The notes: generated by a model not told the origin, from the sequence alone. A DNA stretch of 64,000 bases from Xylophilus sp042867185 (GCA_042867185.1 JBHZQV010000006.1:62001-126000), one strand, 5' to 3'. Shown: positions 7,768 to 17,668, counted from the first letter of the stretch. Numbers and translations: made by a program.

Positions 7768-9228
7768 GTGCCTGTGCAGCGCCTGGTCCCCGTCGTGCTG
7801 TGCGGGGGCAGCGGAAGTCGGTTATGGCCGCTCTCCCGCGAGAGCCAGCCGAAACAGTTCCTGGCACTCACCGGGGCCGAGACGATGCTGCAGCAGACCG
7901 TTCGGCGGACGGCCGGCCTGCCTTCTTCGGCGGTGGTGGTCGACAGCGCGCCGATCGTGGTGTGCAACGAAGACCACCGCTTCATGGCGGCCCAGCAGCT
8001 CGCGGCCGTCGGGGTGCGGACCGACCGGATCCTGTTGGAGCGTGCGGGCCGCAACACCGCGCCCGCGTTGACCCTCGCGGCGTTGCTGGCCCGCCGGGAG
8101 GATGAGGATCCCCTGCTGCTGGTGATGCCGGCCGACCATGCGGTGGCCGACGTTCCCCGGCTGCAGGCCGCGGTGATCGCCGCCCTGGATGCCTGCGCCG
8201 CCGGCGCCATGTGCACGTTCGGGGTGGTACCGGTGCGGCCGGAGACCGGCTACGGCTACATCCGCCGCGGGGCGGCGCACGGCGGCGGGCTGTTCGGTAT
8301 CGCCAGCTTCGCCGAAAAGCCCGATGCGGCGCATGCGCAGCAGTACCTGGCGTCGGGCGAGTACCTGTGGAACAGCGGAATGTTCATGGTCCGGGCGAGC
8401 GTCTGGCTCTCGGCCATCGCCCGCTACCGCGCCGACATTTCCGCGGCCTGCATCGCCTCCATGGCCGCCGCCACGCGGGACGGCGATTTCGTGCGGCCGG
8501 ATGCGCAGGCCTGGTCCGCCTGCCCGTCCGACTCGATCGACTATGCGGTGATGGAGCGCCTGCCCCGCAACCCGGAACTGGGCATCGCGGCGCGCGTGGT
8601 GCCGCTGGATGCCGGCTGGTCGGACGTGGGCGCCTGGGATGCGCTGTGGGAGCTGCGGCCGCATGACCCCGACGGCAACGCATGCGCCGGCGACACCCTG
8701 ATGCTGCACTCGGCCGATTGCCTGGTCATGGCCAGTGGTCGGCTGGTGGCCGGGATCGGCCTGCAAGACCTGGTGATCGTCGAAACGCCGGACGCGGTGC
8801 TGGTCGCCGACAAGACGCGGGTGCAAGAGGTCCGGGACATGGTGGCGCAGCTCAAGGCCAGCGGGCACGCGCCGGCCGATACGCACCGCAAGGTCCAGCG
8901 GCCCTGGGGCTGGTACGACAGCATCGACCAGGGCGAGCGTTTCCAGGTGAAGCGCATCGTGGTGAACCCCGGCGCAAGTCTGAGCCTGCAGCTGCACCAC
9001 CACCGTGCCGAGCATTGGGTGGTGGTGAAGGGTGTAGCCCAGATCACCAATGGCGACCGCGACTTCGTTCTGCGCGAGAACGAGTCGACCTACATTCCGC
9101 GCGGCCATAAACACCGGCTGGCCAACCCGGGACTGGAACCCTTGGAGATCATCGAAGTGCAGTCCGGGGACTACCTGGGCGAGGACGACATCGTGCGCTT
9201 CGAGGACGACTACGGCCGCATGGCCTGA
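7768..9228 (+). CDS. manC: Mannose-1-phosphate guanylyltransferase / mannose-6-phosphate isomerase
   Basis: Bifunctional type II enzyme: the N-terminal domain makes GDP-mannose from mannose-1-phosphate and GTP, and the C-terminal cupin isomerises fructose-6-phosphate and mannose-6-phosphate. It shows CGGSGSRLWPLSRE near the start, MPADHAV, FAEKPD, LWNSGMF and DAGWSDVGAWDAL. The cupin block has RPWGWYDSID and HHHRAEHWVVVKG. I chose the GTG at 7768 (486 residues), just after the rfbC stop; an in-frame TTG at 7735 would overlap rfbC. Its last 19 bases overlap the end of the convergent glycosyltransferase gene. It supplies GDP-mannose, or a precursor of a GDP-deoxyhexose, for the glycan made by the genes opposite. 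Confidence 0.93.
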   Translation: MPVQRLVPVVLCGGSGSRLWPLSRESQPKQFLALTGAETMLQQTVRRTAGLPSSAVVVDSAPIVVCNEDHRFMAAQQLAAVGVRTDRILLERAGRNTAPALTLAALLARREDEDPLLLVMPADHAVADVPRLQAAVIAALDACAAGAMCTFGVVPVRPETGYGYIRRGAAHGGGLFGIASFAEKPDAAHAQQYLASGEYLWNSGMFMVRASVWLSAIARYRADISAACIASMAAATRDGDFVRPDAQAWSACPSDSIDYAVMERLPRNPELGIAARVVPLDAGWSDVGAWDALWELRPHDPDGNACAGDTLMLHSADCLVMASGRLVAGIGLQDLVIVETPDAVLVADKTRVQEVRDMVAQLKASGHAPADTHRKVQRPWGWYDSIDQGERFQVKRIVVNPGASLSLQLHHHRAEHWVVVKGVAQITNGDRDFVLRENESTYIPRGHKHRLANPGLEPLEIIEVQSGDYLGEDDIVRFEDDYGRMA

Positions 9229-10337
9229 TGCCCGGGGGGGCTCGGCGCCCCCGTGTCCGTGTCCAGAATGGCGCGCATGCGATCGATGAAAAGCGTCTCG
9301 GTGAAAAGGTGCGACTGGTCCATGCAGTCCTGGGACATCGGAGCGCCGTGCTCGCGTTCGATGAACGCCACTGCGGCGCGCAGGCTGTCGGTGGTGGGAG
9401 GCGAGGGCAGCAGCACACCTGTGCGGCCCGGCACCACCGTTTCCAGCAGGCCGCCTTCCGCGACCCCGATCACCGGCTTGCCCGCGGCCATGGCCTCCAC
9501 CGGCGACATGCCGAAATCCTCGTCGACCGGCAGATAGACCACGCAGCGGCACCGTCCCACCCATTGCCGAAGTGCGTCGTCGGACTGCCAACCGGTGAAG
9601 CGGATGTTGGAAGCGCCCGCGGCCATCTGTTGCAGCCGCCCGGCCTCCGGCCCGCCCGACATCACCACCAGGGTGTGCTGCGGCATCCGCAGAAAGGCCT
9701 CGACGATCACGTCCACCCGTTTGTTCGGCACCAGCCGCGCGGTGGAGAGGTAGTACCCCGCATCGCCCAGCGCCGGAAAATGCTGCGTGGCCACCGGCGG
9801 GTACACCACCTGCGCGTCGAGGCCGGTGTATTGCCGCAGCCGGGCGCGCACGTTCTCCGAGTTCACCAGGATCCGGTCCATGCGGCCGATCGCGGCCTCG
9901 TACCGGGCCCGGAACCAGCGCACGAACAGCGCATAGACCGGCCGGAGCCAAAACGGGAAGCCGGCCAGCGTGCTCGCGTACAGGTCGTAGGCGAAGCGGG
10001 GAATCGTATGGCAGTAGTACAGGCGCCGCCCGGATCGCTGCTGGTGGACGGCCAGGGGACTGTAGAAACCGCTGTAGAGCACCACATCGGCATCGCGCAG
10101 CCGCCGGCTGCGAAACCGGAAGCACCACATGCTCTCCAGAATGCGCGGCAGGCAGGTCGACCAGCCCCCGCGCAGCTCGGCCGGCACCACGGAGGAGGTG
10201 TCCAGCAGGGGCTGTGCGGCGGGATAGCAGCGGCTGACCACGGTCTCGAAGTCGGGAAACGCTTCGGCCAGTGTCAGCGTGACGCGCTCGGCGCCACCGG
10301 CCACCTGCATGAAGTCGTAGAGCAGGAATTTCTTCAT
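9210..10337 (-). CDS. Glycosyltransferase, family 4 type
   Basis: Retaining GT-B glycosyltransferase of 375 residues, likely adding one sugar to the glycan. It has an N-terminal acceptor half (YDFMQVAGGAERVTL) and a C-terminal donor half with STARLVPNKRVDVIVEAF and VDEDFGMSPVEAMAAGKPVIG, the acidic loop typical of GT4. Its start overlaps the upstream glycosyltransferase stop (ATGA). It is the last gene of the long minus-strand glycan locus. Its 3' end overlaps manC by 19 bases tail to tail, with no room for a separate terminator. The sugar and linkage cannot be read from sequence. Confidence 0.88.
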   Translation of the reverse strand: MKKFLLYDFMQVAGGAERVTLTLAEAFPDFETVVSRCYPAAQPLLDTSSVVPAELRGGWSTCLPRILESMWCFRFRSRRLRDADVVLYSGFYSPLAVHQQRSGRRLYYCHTIPRFAYDLYASTLAGFPFWLRPVYALFVRWFRARYEAAIGRMDRILVNSENVRARLRQYTGLDAQVVYPPVATQHFPALGDAGYYLSTARLVPNKRVDVIVEAFLRMPQHTLVVMSGGPEAGRLQQMAAGASNIRFTGWQSDDALRQWVGRCRCVVYLPVDEDFGMSPVEAMAAGKPVIGVAEGGLLETVVPGRTGVLLPSPPTTDSLRAAVAFIEREHGAPMSQDCMDQSHLFTETLFIDRMRAILDTDTGAPSPPGHQAMRP

Positions 10338-11464
10338 GCCAGCAACCTTTCCAGGCGCCGAAGCATGATCTTGGCCCGCGCGTCCCAGCTGTGGGCCTGC
10401 ACGAAAGACCGGGCGAATTCGGGCGGGCGGGACCGCGCCTGGTCGCGCGCACGGACCACGGCATCGGCGAAGGCCGCCGCGCCGTTGCCGTAGCAGGCCA
10501 GTGGTCCCATGCCCGGCCGCAGGGCGCCCAGATCGGTGCTGGCGACACCCAGCCCTGCCGCGATGTATTCGTAGAACTTCAAGGGGCGCTCCACATAGTG
10601 CATCCGGCCGTCGGCATCGCGGAACGGAATCAGGCCGACCTCGTGCCGCTGCAGCACCGCGGGCAGATCGGCCCGCGCGACGCGGCCGCGCCACCGCAGG
10701 TTCGCGGGCCAGCGGGCGACATCCGGATCGCCGGGCGCATGGATGTCGAACGTCCAGTCGGGCAGCAGCCGCGCGCACTGGCACAGCAGGTCGATATCCA
10801 GCCATGCAGTCAGGCCACCGACGTAGACGGCACTGCGCGGTGCGCGCGGCGCAGCGGGCGCCCACGGCGCGATCTCCACCCCATTCGGTATGCAGGCCAC
10901 CACCGCCCGCGCCGACAACCCGCGCGCATAGCCCGCCAGCGCTTCGGACACCGCCCACACCTCGTCGAACGCGGCGCTGCCCACCGTCGATTCCAGCGCC
11001 TGGAGCAGCGTCGGATGGAGATCCTGCGCGAAACCGCGTGGCCAGTCGTTCAGCCGGCAGACGGTCGCGCGCGCGCAGAGGTGGTCGACGAGCAGCAGGT
11101 TGGGCGCCACGTCGGCGATGCAGGCATCGAAGCGCGCCGTTCGCAGTTCCGCGGGCAGAAAGCGGCCGTACGCCCGCAACTGCCAGTGCCAGCGCAGGAA
11201 AAGCTTGTGGGCCGGGAAGGGCGCACGCACGGTCCACTCCGTCACGCCCGGGGCGACGGTGACGGCCCGGGCACGCGTGCCGCCGGCCCAGGCGCGCCTC
11301 AGCCGGGCGTGGCGCTGGCTGCCGACCAGGTCCACCGGCGACGACAGCGTGGGCAGGTAATCGACCGTCCAGCCCGTTGCCGCAAGCGCCTCGGCCACAT
11401 GCTGCGAACCGACCTTCGTGCCGCCGTCGATGAAGGACTGGGTGCCCAGGACGATGGCGCGCAT
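10334..11464 (-). CDS. Glycosyltransferase (GT-B fold, possibly GumK-like)
   Basis: A 376-residue putative glycosyltransferase. The N-terminus reads GTQSFIDGGTKVGSQHVAEAL, resembling the start of the GumK (GT70) glucuronosyltransferase group, though I could not confirm this. The C-terminal half has EVGLIPFRDADGRMHYVERPLKFYEYIAAGLGVAST, the usual GT-B donor-binding pattern with a conserved Glu. I used the ATG at 11464; a GTG nine bases earlier is also possible. It overlaps the downstream glycosyltransferase by four bases. If it is GumK-like it might transfer a uronic acid, which would suit the locus. Confidence 0.78.
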   Translation of the reverse strand: MRAIVLGTQSFIDGGTKVGSQHVAEALAATGWTVDYLPTLSSPVDLVGSQRHARLRRAWAGGTRARAVTVAPGVTEWTVRAPFPAHKLFLRWHWQLRAYGRFLPAELRTARFDACIADVAPNLLLVDHLCARATVCRLNDWPRGFAQDLHPTLLQALESTVGSAAFDEVWAVSEALAGYARGLSARAVVACIPNGVEIAPWAPAAPRAPRSAVYVGGLTAWLDIDLLCQCARLLPDWTFDIHAPGDPDVARWPANLRWRGRVARADLPAVLQRHEVGLIPFRDADGRMHYVERPLKFYEYIAAGLGVASTDLGALRPGMGPLACYGNGAAAFADAVVRARDQARSRPPEFARSFVQAHSWDARAKIMLRRLERLLA

Positions 11465-11465
11465 C

Positions 11466-12620
11466 TCAGGCACCCCGCTTCCCGCCGGCGAGTACCGCCG
11501 CCACCTCGGCCTGCAGCCACGTGCGTGTTGCCGCCGCGTTGAGCTGCCGGCTGACCCGGTCGGATGCCTGCTTCATGGCATCGATGTCGGCGGCGGTGAG
11601 CGCGTTGAGCAGGCGTGCCAGATCGGCCGGCGCGAAGCTCGGGCTGACGATGCCGCAACCATGACGCTCCACCAGCGCCTTCATCTCGGGCGACGGGCCG
11701 ATCGCAATGGCCAGCCGCGCCTGCATGAACTCGAAGAACTTGTTCGGCAGCGCATGCAGGTAGTTGAAATTGGTCGGCGGCAGCAGGAACAGTCCGATGT
11801 CGTAGGCGTTGGTATGCGCTGCGATCTCGGCCATGGCGACCGGCGGGATGAAACGGATGCGCGCGTGGCCCGCGGCACGCTGGCGCAGGGCGGCCATCGT
11901 GGCCGGATCGTGCGCCACCAGCATCAGGTCCAGGTGAAAGCGCTCGTCCAGATGCGGCACCAGGTCGATCATGGACTCGATCCGGCGCGAGGCGATCGCG
12001 GCGCCGTGGTGGACCAGGCGGATGCGGCCGGGCTGCACCGGCCGCACCGGCAGATCCACCGGCTCGGGGCAGTTGGGCATCACGGCCACCGGTACGCCAT
12101 AGCGGGCCGTGTACTCGCGGGCGATGCCCTCGCACACGGTGCTCATCCGCGCCACCCGCGGCAGCTCGCGGCGGCACAGCGCATCGAAGAACGGGCCGAG
12201 CAACCAGCGCCAGGCGGTGCGGTCTTCGAACTCGCGCGGTGCGTACTCGTGGGCGTCGAGCCACACGGGCGTGCCTTTCGCCAGCCGCAGTGCGGCGGGC
12301 AGCACCCACACGTCGTTCGCCAGCACCAGGTCGAACGCGTCTGAAGGAAGGGTGGCGGCTGCGGCCAGCAGCGCCTGCACCTGGGCGTGGCCCCAGTAGT
12401 ACCGCCGGTACTGCCTGGTGGCGAGCAGGCCCGCATTCCACACGGTGTGCCATCCTGCCTGTCGGCCGGTGGCCACCGGCACGAAGCGGGCTACACCGCC
12501 CGGCGCCGGCCCGAAACCCAGCACATGCAGCTCATGCTGCTCACCCAGGGCGCCGATCTGGCGCATCACGCGCGGATCGGACGTGACCGGCGACAGCGAC
12601 AGCAGGAGGATGCGTGCCAT
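11466..12620 (-). CDS. Glycosyltransferase, family 4 type
   Basis: A 384-residue GT-B glycosyltransferase. It opens with SLSPVTSDPRVMRQIGAL, the 'DPRV.R' acceptor-side motif common in GT4 enzymes. In the C-terminal half, LLPPTNFNYLHALPNKFFEFMQARLAIAIG is the donor-binding acidic motif. It lies seven bases after the upstream asparagine-synthase-like gene and about one base from the next glycosyltransferase, so it is cotranscribed. Base composition is high-GC like the host, unlike the AT-rich genes a few kilobases upstream. Substrate is unknown. Confidence 0.85.
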   Translation of the reverse strand: MARILLLSLSPVTSDPRVMRQIGALGEQHELHVLGFGPAPGGVARFVPVATGRQAGWHTVWNAGLLATRQYRRYYWGHAQVQALLAAAATLPSDAFDLVLANDVWVLPAALRLAKGTPVWLDAHEYAPREFEDRTAWRWLLGPFFDALCRRELPRVARMSTVCEGIAREYTARYGVPVAVMPNCPEPVDLPVRPVQPGRIRLVHHGAAIASRRIESMIDLVPHLDERFHLDLMLVAHDPATMAALRQRAAGHARIRFIPPVAMAEIAAHTNAYDIGLFLLPPTNFNYLHALPNKFFEFMQARLAIAIGPSPEMKALVERHGCGIVSPSFAPADLARLLNALTAADIDAMKQASDRVSRQLNAAATRTWLQAEVAAVLAGGKRGA

Positions 12621-12627
12621 CGCCGCC

Positions 12628-14517
12628 TCAGCCCGAAAAATGCTGGGCGTGCCAGCGGGTGAAGTTGACCCAGCGCCACACCTGCCAGCTGAAGGGCTGC
12701 CGGCCCGCCACCACCTGGTCGAAGGCCGTCAACAGCGCGTCCTGGCGCAGGAAGGGCAGGTGCAGCGGATGCTGCAGCCACTGCCGAATCTGCGGTGCCA
12801 TCTGCCGCAGCCACGCATGCTCGGGGGTCGCGAAACCGATCTTGTCGCGCCGGTCGAGCACCTCGGGCGGCACCAGGCCGCGCATCGCCCGGCGCAGCAG
12901 GTGTTTTGTCTCGCCGTTGGCGGCCACCAGGTACTCCTCCGGCAGCGTCAGCAAAAAGTCGGCCATGGCCGTCGTCAGGAAAGGCACCCGGCTCTCCACC
13001 GAGAAGCGCATCGAGTTGCGGTCCCCATGGCGCAGCAGCCCCTGCAGCCCCAGCCCTTGCAGCGAGCGCGCCAGCTCGGCCGGCAGGCGACGGCCACGTG
13101 CCGTCGCATCGGGCAGGGGCCGGGGGAATCTGAGCGCCACGCCCGCGTCTTTCAGCACGCCCCCGTCCAGCCAGGGCGGGCAGGCGTCGGAACCGTTCAT
13201 GCGGCGCAGCGCCTGGTAGGCCGCATCGCCGGTGTACTCGGCTACCGCTGCTTTCAGACCATCGATGCCGGCCCGGCCCGGCCACTGGCCCCACTGGCGC
13301 AGGAACGCCACCGCATCCACTACCCGCCCCTGGTCCAGCAGGCTTTTCACCCGCGGGCCGGGGTAGCCCACATAGCCGCCGCACAGTTCATCGGCCCCCT
13401 GCCCGTCGAGCGTAACCGTTACGCCGTGTTCGCGGGCGAGCCGGAAGACGCGGTACTGGGCATAGATGCTGGTGCTGCCGAAGGGCTCGCCTTGCGCCGC
13501 GATCATGTCGTCGAGGTCGGCCGCCAACTCCTGCGGCGTGATGCTGAGCTTGTGCGCCTGCGCCCCCACATGCGCATTGACCCGGTCCACCCACTGCTCT
13601 TCCGACACCGCGCTGCCGGAGGCGATGAAGCTGAAGGTGTGGATCGGCGCATCGGGCTCCAGATGGCGCATGCAGCCCACGATCGCCGAGGAATCCAGCC
13701 CGCCCGACAGCGCAGCGCCCAGCGGCACATCGCTGCGCAGATGCAGGCGTACGCTGTCGAGCATGCGTGTGCGCAGGCCCTCTGCCGCCTCGTCCAGCGC
13801 CAGGCGCTGGACGGGGGCGATCGTGGGTTTCCACCAGGCGTGCAGGTCGAGACGATGGTGGCCGAGGTCGTAGGTGAAGCGGTGGCCGGGCGGCAGTGCG
13901 CGGATGTCCTCGAAGAACGTCCGCTCGCCGGCGTCGTAATGGCCGTGTGCCAGGTAGTCGTAGGCGACCTGCCAGTCGAGCCTGGGCGCGCCGGCGCGCA
14001 GGGCCTGCACCGCTGGGATCTCGGAGGCGAAGCAGAAGCCCGCATCCGCCGCATGGTGGTAGTAGAGCGGCTTGATCCCGAACGCGTCCCGGGCGCCGTG
14101 CAACGTGTGGGTGGCGCGGTCGAACAGGACGAAAGCGAACATGCCGGTGAAGCGGGGCAGGGCGGCCGCGCCCCACTGCTCCCAGGCCTGCAGCAGCACC
14201 TCGGTGTCGGAGGCGGAACGGAACAGGCGGCCCAGCGACTGCAGTTCGGCACGGAGCTCGCGGTAGTTGTAGATCTCGCCGTTGAAGACCAGCAGGTAGC
14301 GGCCGTCGGCGCTGGGCATGGGCTGGTGGGCTGCATCCGTCAGGTCGATGACGCTCAGGCGCGTGTGGCCCAAAGCCACGCTCTGACCAGAGCCCTGCCA
14401 GATATCAACGCCCCGATCGTCGGGACCACGCCTGCTAAGGCAAGCCAAGGCGGGCGCCAGACTGCTCTGAAGCGCTGTCGCAGGGCGATGGGAAGTCAGT
14501 CCAGCAATACCGCACAT
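12628..14517 (-). CDS. Asparagine-synthase-like amidotransferase, second copy
   Basis: Class II glutamine amidotransferase of 629 residues. Residue Cys2 (MCGIAG) is the glutaminase nucleophile, FNGEIYNYRELR lies in the N-terminal domain, and SGGLDSSAIVG is the ATP-pyrophosphatase loop of the synthase domain. In polysaccharide loci such proteins amidate a sugar carboxylate (uronic acid to uronamide) rather than aspartate; Bordetella and Pseudomonas O-antigen loci have examples. Start: the ATG giving Cys2; the open frame extends 29 codons further but that would bury the catalytic Cys. It follows a GT-like gene, and the same pair recurs directly upstream. Most of the gene is GC-rich, but its first 100 or so bases are less so, near a composition break. 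Confidence 0.87.
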   Translation of the reverse strand: MCGIAGLTSHRPATALQSSLAPALACLSRRGPDDRGVDIWQGSGQSVALGHTRLSVIDLTDAAHQPMPSADGRYLLVFNGEIYNYRELRAELQSLGRLFRSASDTEVLLQAWEQWGAAALPRFTGMFAFVLFDRATHTLHGARDAFGIKPLYYHHAADAGFCFASEIPAVQALRAGAPRLDWQVAYDYLAHGHYDAGERTFFEDIRALPPGHRFTYDLGHHRLDLHAWWKPTIAPVQRLALDEAAEGLRTRMLDSVRLHLRSDVPLGAALSGGLDSSAIVGCMRHLEPDAPIHTFSFIASGSAVSEEQWVDRVNAHVGAQAHKLSITPQELAADLDDMIAAQGEPFGSTSIYAQYRVFRLAREHGVTVTLDGQGADELCGGYVGYPGPRVKSLLDQGRVVDAVAFLRQWGQWPGRAGIDGLKAAVAEYTGDAAYQALRRMNGSDACPPWLDGGVLKDAGVALRFPRPLPDATARGRRLPAELARSLQGLGLQGLLRHGDRNSMRFSVESRVPFLTTAMADFLLTLPEEYLVAANGETKHLLRRAMRGLVPPEVLDRRDKIGFATPEHAWLRQMAPQIRQWLQHPLHLPFLRQDALLTAFDQVVAGRQPFSWQVWRWVNFTRWHAQHFSG

Positions 14518-14522
14518 ACCGA

Positions 14523-15779
14523 TTATTTTGAATGCAGCTTTGCCCAAAGCAGATTGACACCGTCGTTGAAAGGGCGGCGCAAGACCCATGGAATCGCGTG
14601 CCACACCGCCAGCAACGGCCCAGGCGCAGGAGGCAGCCGAGATTTCCTCACGGGATGCTCGGTTATTTCTGCTGGCAGCCTAGAAGACATAACGCTGCGA
14701 TGAATAGATCGGCCCACCTCTAGGGATGCATCGTATTCACCGATGAACGTCTGATAGGTGTAGCGGTCTGACTCAACAACATCGAGATATGCTTGCGCGG
14801 TCAAACGGTCCAACAAGTAATCGTCAGCCGCAGCGGCCATAACTTCAGCAATATTGGAAAAATCTTTGCGCAGGGGGATGTAGTGGACCCATGGTTGCAA
14901 GATCCCGGAATACATTCCCTCGAAGAGAATCAACGCCGTCCGGTAAGCGATTGCTTCAAAGAAACGGGGGGAAATCTGATTCATGATGGGTCGTTCGTCC
15001 TCCCACCCCATTCGCTGTTTGAATTCCGCATAACTTAAATCCGGATGTTCAGCAAGAGCCTGGTTAACCGCTATGCGCAGGCTACCGTCAAAATCAAATC
15101 GATTGGCGCCGCTCTCAGTCCCCAACGTGACTTTGCAATCCATCAGAAAACGAGGCCAATCGCTGCCATAGATTCGTTTTTCTTCATCCCATTCGATGTC
15201 GCAAGGAATGCCACGCTGTTTGCATGCAAGCTGCATACCCTTTGCAATTTCCAGTTTTTCTTGACCAAGATCACCGTAAAAATAAGGCAGTGCCCGCCCG
15301 CGATAGCCAACAGTAATAGGACGATCTGCTGCTGATCGAAGTGGAGAGGTTTCTTCAACCGGTTCAGGACAATAACCGGTCAAGGTGCTGACAAAGCGAA
15401 CATCGCGAAAGCGCGCTGACGGGTAAATCTCTTCCCTGTACAAGGGAGGAACGCAAGTAAAAACTGTTGAAACACCTAATTCTTCGATAGCGCTCCAGAC
15501 ATTAGATGTCAGATCATACTCATCTTGAACAAATAATACCTTTTGCCCTGAATGGTTCGAAATTTTTAACCGCAGCGCACCTGAGATATGCCCAAAAGCC
15601 ACTCTAGCACTATAGTGAATCAAAATTACATCGAAAACAACAAAGTCAAACTGGACATCGGGCAGCCCCGCGTGCATATAAAAATGATTGTTCTTCGAGT
15701 ACTTTTTAAAAGCGCGAAGATGATCAAAAACCGTATTTGTATAGGTTTCGAAGTGATCGTATATAATCAGAACGTTCAT
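14523..15779 (-). CDS. GT-B-like protein of unrecognised family, second copy
   Basis: A 418-residue protein that I cannot place in a named family. The C-terminal half contains MNQISPRFFEAIAYRTALILFEG, like the donor-binding region of GT-B glycosyltransferases, so a sugar transferase is the best guess. It is clearly paralogous to the gene at 17670-18998: both share NVL-x-x-Y near the start, VQDEYD or IQDEYD, a V.F(V/I)S.LTGY segment, YRGR.LP..YG.LG.EK, PCDIEW.EE.RIYG and SESG or TESG. Its start overlaps the stop of the upstream amidotransferase (ATGA), and it is followed five bases later by its own amidotransferase. It is AT-rich relative to the genome. Confidence 0.7.
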   Translation of the reverse strand: MNVLIIYDHFETYTNTVFDHLRAFKKYSKNNHFYMHAGLPDVQFDFVVFDVILIHYSARVAFGHISGALRLKISNHSGQKVLFVQDEYDLTSNVWSAIEELGVSTVFTCVPPLYREEIYPSARFRDVRFVSTLTGYCPEPVEETSPLRSAADRPITVGYRGRALPYFYGDLGQEKLEIAKGMQLACKQRGIPCDIEWDEEKRIYGSDWPRFLMDCKVTLGTESGANRFDFDGSLRIAVNQALAEHPDLSYAEFKQRMGWEDERPIMNQISPRFFEAIAYRTALILFEGMYSGILQPWVHYIPLRKDFSNIAEVMAAAADDYLLDRLTAQAYLDVVESDRYTYQTFIGEYDASLEVGRSIHRSVMSSRLPAEITEHPVRKSRLPPAPGPLLAVWHAIPWVLRRPFNDGVNLLWAKLHSK

Positions 15780-17668
15780 GCATCAATGAATTGATTTTGC
15801 CAAATTTCCAGGCTTAGCAAAGCCCACAAATTCCGTCCATAAATGGATTGCGAGTTCAAGACCTGATCAACAGTGAATCCATCGTTTAAATACGATCGCT
15901 GACGCGCGCGCGTGCTTCCCAGAACATCGCCGATGTATTCTCGCGCTGGTCCATTCTTAGACAGCCATAGATTTAACGGCACAGGAAATCCCATCTTATC
16001 TTTCCGATCGGTAATGGCTTTCGGTAGAACACCAGAAAATACCGATTTCAACAAACGCTTCAACTCCCCATCGCGGAACTTAATATCGGCTGGAATGGTT
16101 GCAGCGAACTCCACAAGAGGATGGTCTAAAAATGGAACCCGTGCTTCAACTCCATGTGCCATACTCATTCTATCCTCAACCTGCAAAAGAGCAGGCAGCA
16201 GAGTTTTGAAATCGAAATGCGTCATGGCATCGAAATACGAGCCACTTCCAACGTTTTCACCCTTAAAAATCTTCTGAAACTCCTCATAAGTTGCCGAATT
16301 ATCAATTACCCCAGGAGCCAAAATAGCCCCGAAAGTATTCGATCGATTAACAAGGCGCCAATAACGAGCATCTCGCTCACCGAATAAGCCCTCTGACCAG
16401 AACTCTTGCATCATCGGCTGATACTGCCGCAATGTCTGTAGGTTTGGGATAATGGATTCATACGTAACGACAAAATTACCGTCATGAAGAGTGCCCTCTA
16501 TAGCGCCCTTGATACATTGCTCAAAATAGGCAATTAAATATCGAGCATAGCCACCAAAAATCTCATCCCCGCCTTGCCCTCCAAGCACCACCTTCACATG
16601 CTGGCCAACTTTTTGGGAAACCATATATTGAGGGAAAGCGCCCGGCCCTGCAACAGGCTGATCCAAATGCCAAATAACTTTGCCGACGTGTTGCACAAAG
16701 TCTTCTTCATTGATATCAGCTATATGAAGTTGCATTCCTTGCTCGTCAGCTAACGCTTGAGCATAGATAGACTCATCAAAACGCGAGCCTTCTGAAAATC
16801 GACCGTTGAAGGCTTGAAAGCGATCTTGACGGCTGGCTTTTTTGGCCATAGAAGCCAATAAGCTCGAGTCTAGCCCTCCACTGACATAGCTACCTATGTC
16901 AACATCAGATCTCAAATGGTTTTCAACTGAGTCTTCTAGCAATTCTTTAAGTTTCGCTTCGAACCACTTTTCGGTATGATGATAATCAATATCATAGTGC
17001 ACCTCCCAGTATCTTTTGAACACCGGCATTTTGCCAGGAAGTACCACGGCAGTGTGCGCAGCCGGAATCTGCAAGACCCCAGCAATCAGTGTCTTATCTC
17101 CCAAACAGAACTGAAAAGTGAAATAATCCGAAAGAGCTCTCGACCTTATCTCTTTTCTTCTAAGAAAAGGTAATAAGGCTTTTGCTTCGGAGGCAAAGAA
17201 AAAAACGTTATCCTGATACGTCCAATACAAAGGTTTGATGCCGAAGCGATCACGTGCAAGAAATAATTCCTGCTTTTCAGCATCCCAGATGGCAAAAGCG
17301 AACATTCCGCGCAAGCGATTTACACATTGGGCGCCCCATAGTTGATATGCATGGAGGATAACCTCAGTATCAGACTGAGTAGAGAAATTACCTCCAATCT
17401 CCCGCTGCAAATCTAGATAATTATATATCTCGCCATTGAAAACTATCGTGTATCTACCATCTCTGCTATGCATGGGCTGCGCACCAGCGTCCACGTCAAT
17501 GATTGCAAGGCGAACGTGTCCTAATCCAATGGAACCATTGCTAGAAGCCCAATTCCCTGTTCCATCTGGACCTCGATGTCTTATCCGGTCAAGCCCTAAT
17601 TTTACGTGGCTATGCAGGGCATCAGTCGAAAATGATTGAGCAGGCATTACGCCGAAAATACCACACAT
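15776..17668 (-). CDS. Asparagine-synthase-like amidotransferase, first copy
   Basis: A 630-residue class II amidotransferase: MCGIFG (nucleophile Cys2), FNGEIYNYLDLQ, RDRFGIKPLYW, and SGGLDSSLLAS of the synthetase domain, plus LGGQGGDEIFGGY. The domain order and length match the glycan-locus amidotransferases, which use glutamine to amidate a carboxyl group. It sits one base after the GT-like gene at 17670-18998 and overlaps the next GT-like gene by four bases, so the whole module is translationally coupled. Its base composition is strikingly AT-rich for this genome, unlike the second copy, so the two copies probably have different recent histories. Confidence 0.88.
   Translation of the reverse strand: MCGIFGVMPAQSFSTDALHSHVKLGLDRIRHRGPDGTGNWASSNGSIGLGHVRLAIIDVDAGAQPMHSRDGRYTIVFNGEIYNYLDLQREIGGNFSTQSDTEVILHAYQLWGAQCVNRLRGMFAFAIWDAEKQELFLARDRFGIKPLYWTYQDNVFFFASEAKALLPFLRRKEIRSRALSDYFTFQFCLGDKTLIAGVLQIPAAHTAVVLPGKMPVFKRYWEVHYDIDYHHTEKWFEAKLKELLEDSVENHLRSDVDIGSYVSGGLDSSLLASMAKKASRQDRFQAFNGRFSEGSRFDESIYAQALADEQGMQLHIADINEEDFVQHVGKVIWHLDQPVAGPGAFPQYMVSQKVGQHVKVVLGGQGGDEIFGGYARYLIAYFEQCIKGAIEGTLHDGNFVVTYESIIPNLQTLRQYQPMMQEFWSEGLFGERDARYWRLVNRSNTFGAILAPGVIDNSATYEEFQKIFKGENVGSGSYFDAMTHFDFKTLLPALLQVEDRMSMAHGVEARVPFLDHPLVEFAATIPADIKFRDGELKRLLKSVFSGVLPKAITDRKDKMGFPVPLNLWLSKNGPAREYIGDVLGSTRARQRSYLNDGFTVDQVLNSQSIYGRNLWALLSLEIWQNQFIDA

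Noticed and set aside
7822..10548. A 908-codon minus-strand frame across manC and the first glycosyltransferase
   Set aside because: It is a shadow frame; manC on the plus strand and the glycosyltransferase in another minus frame explain the region with full family motifs.
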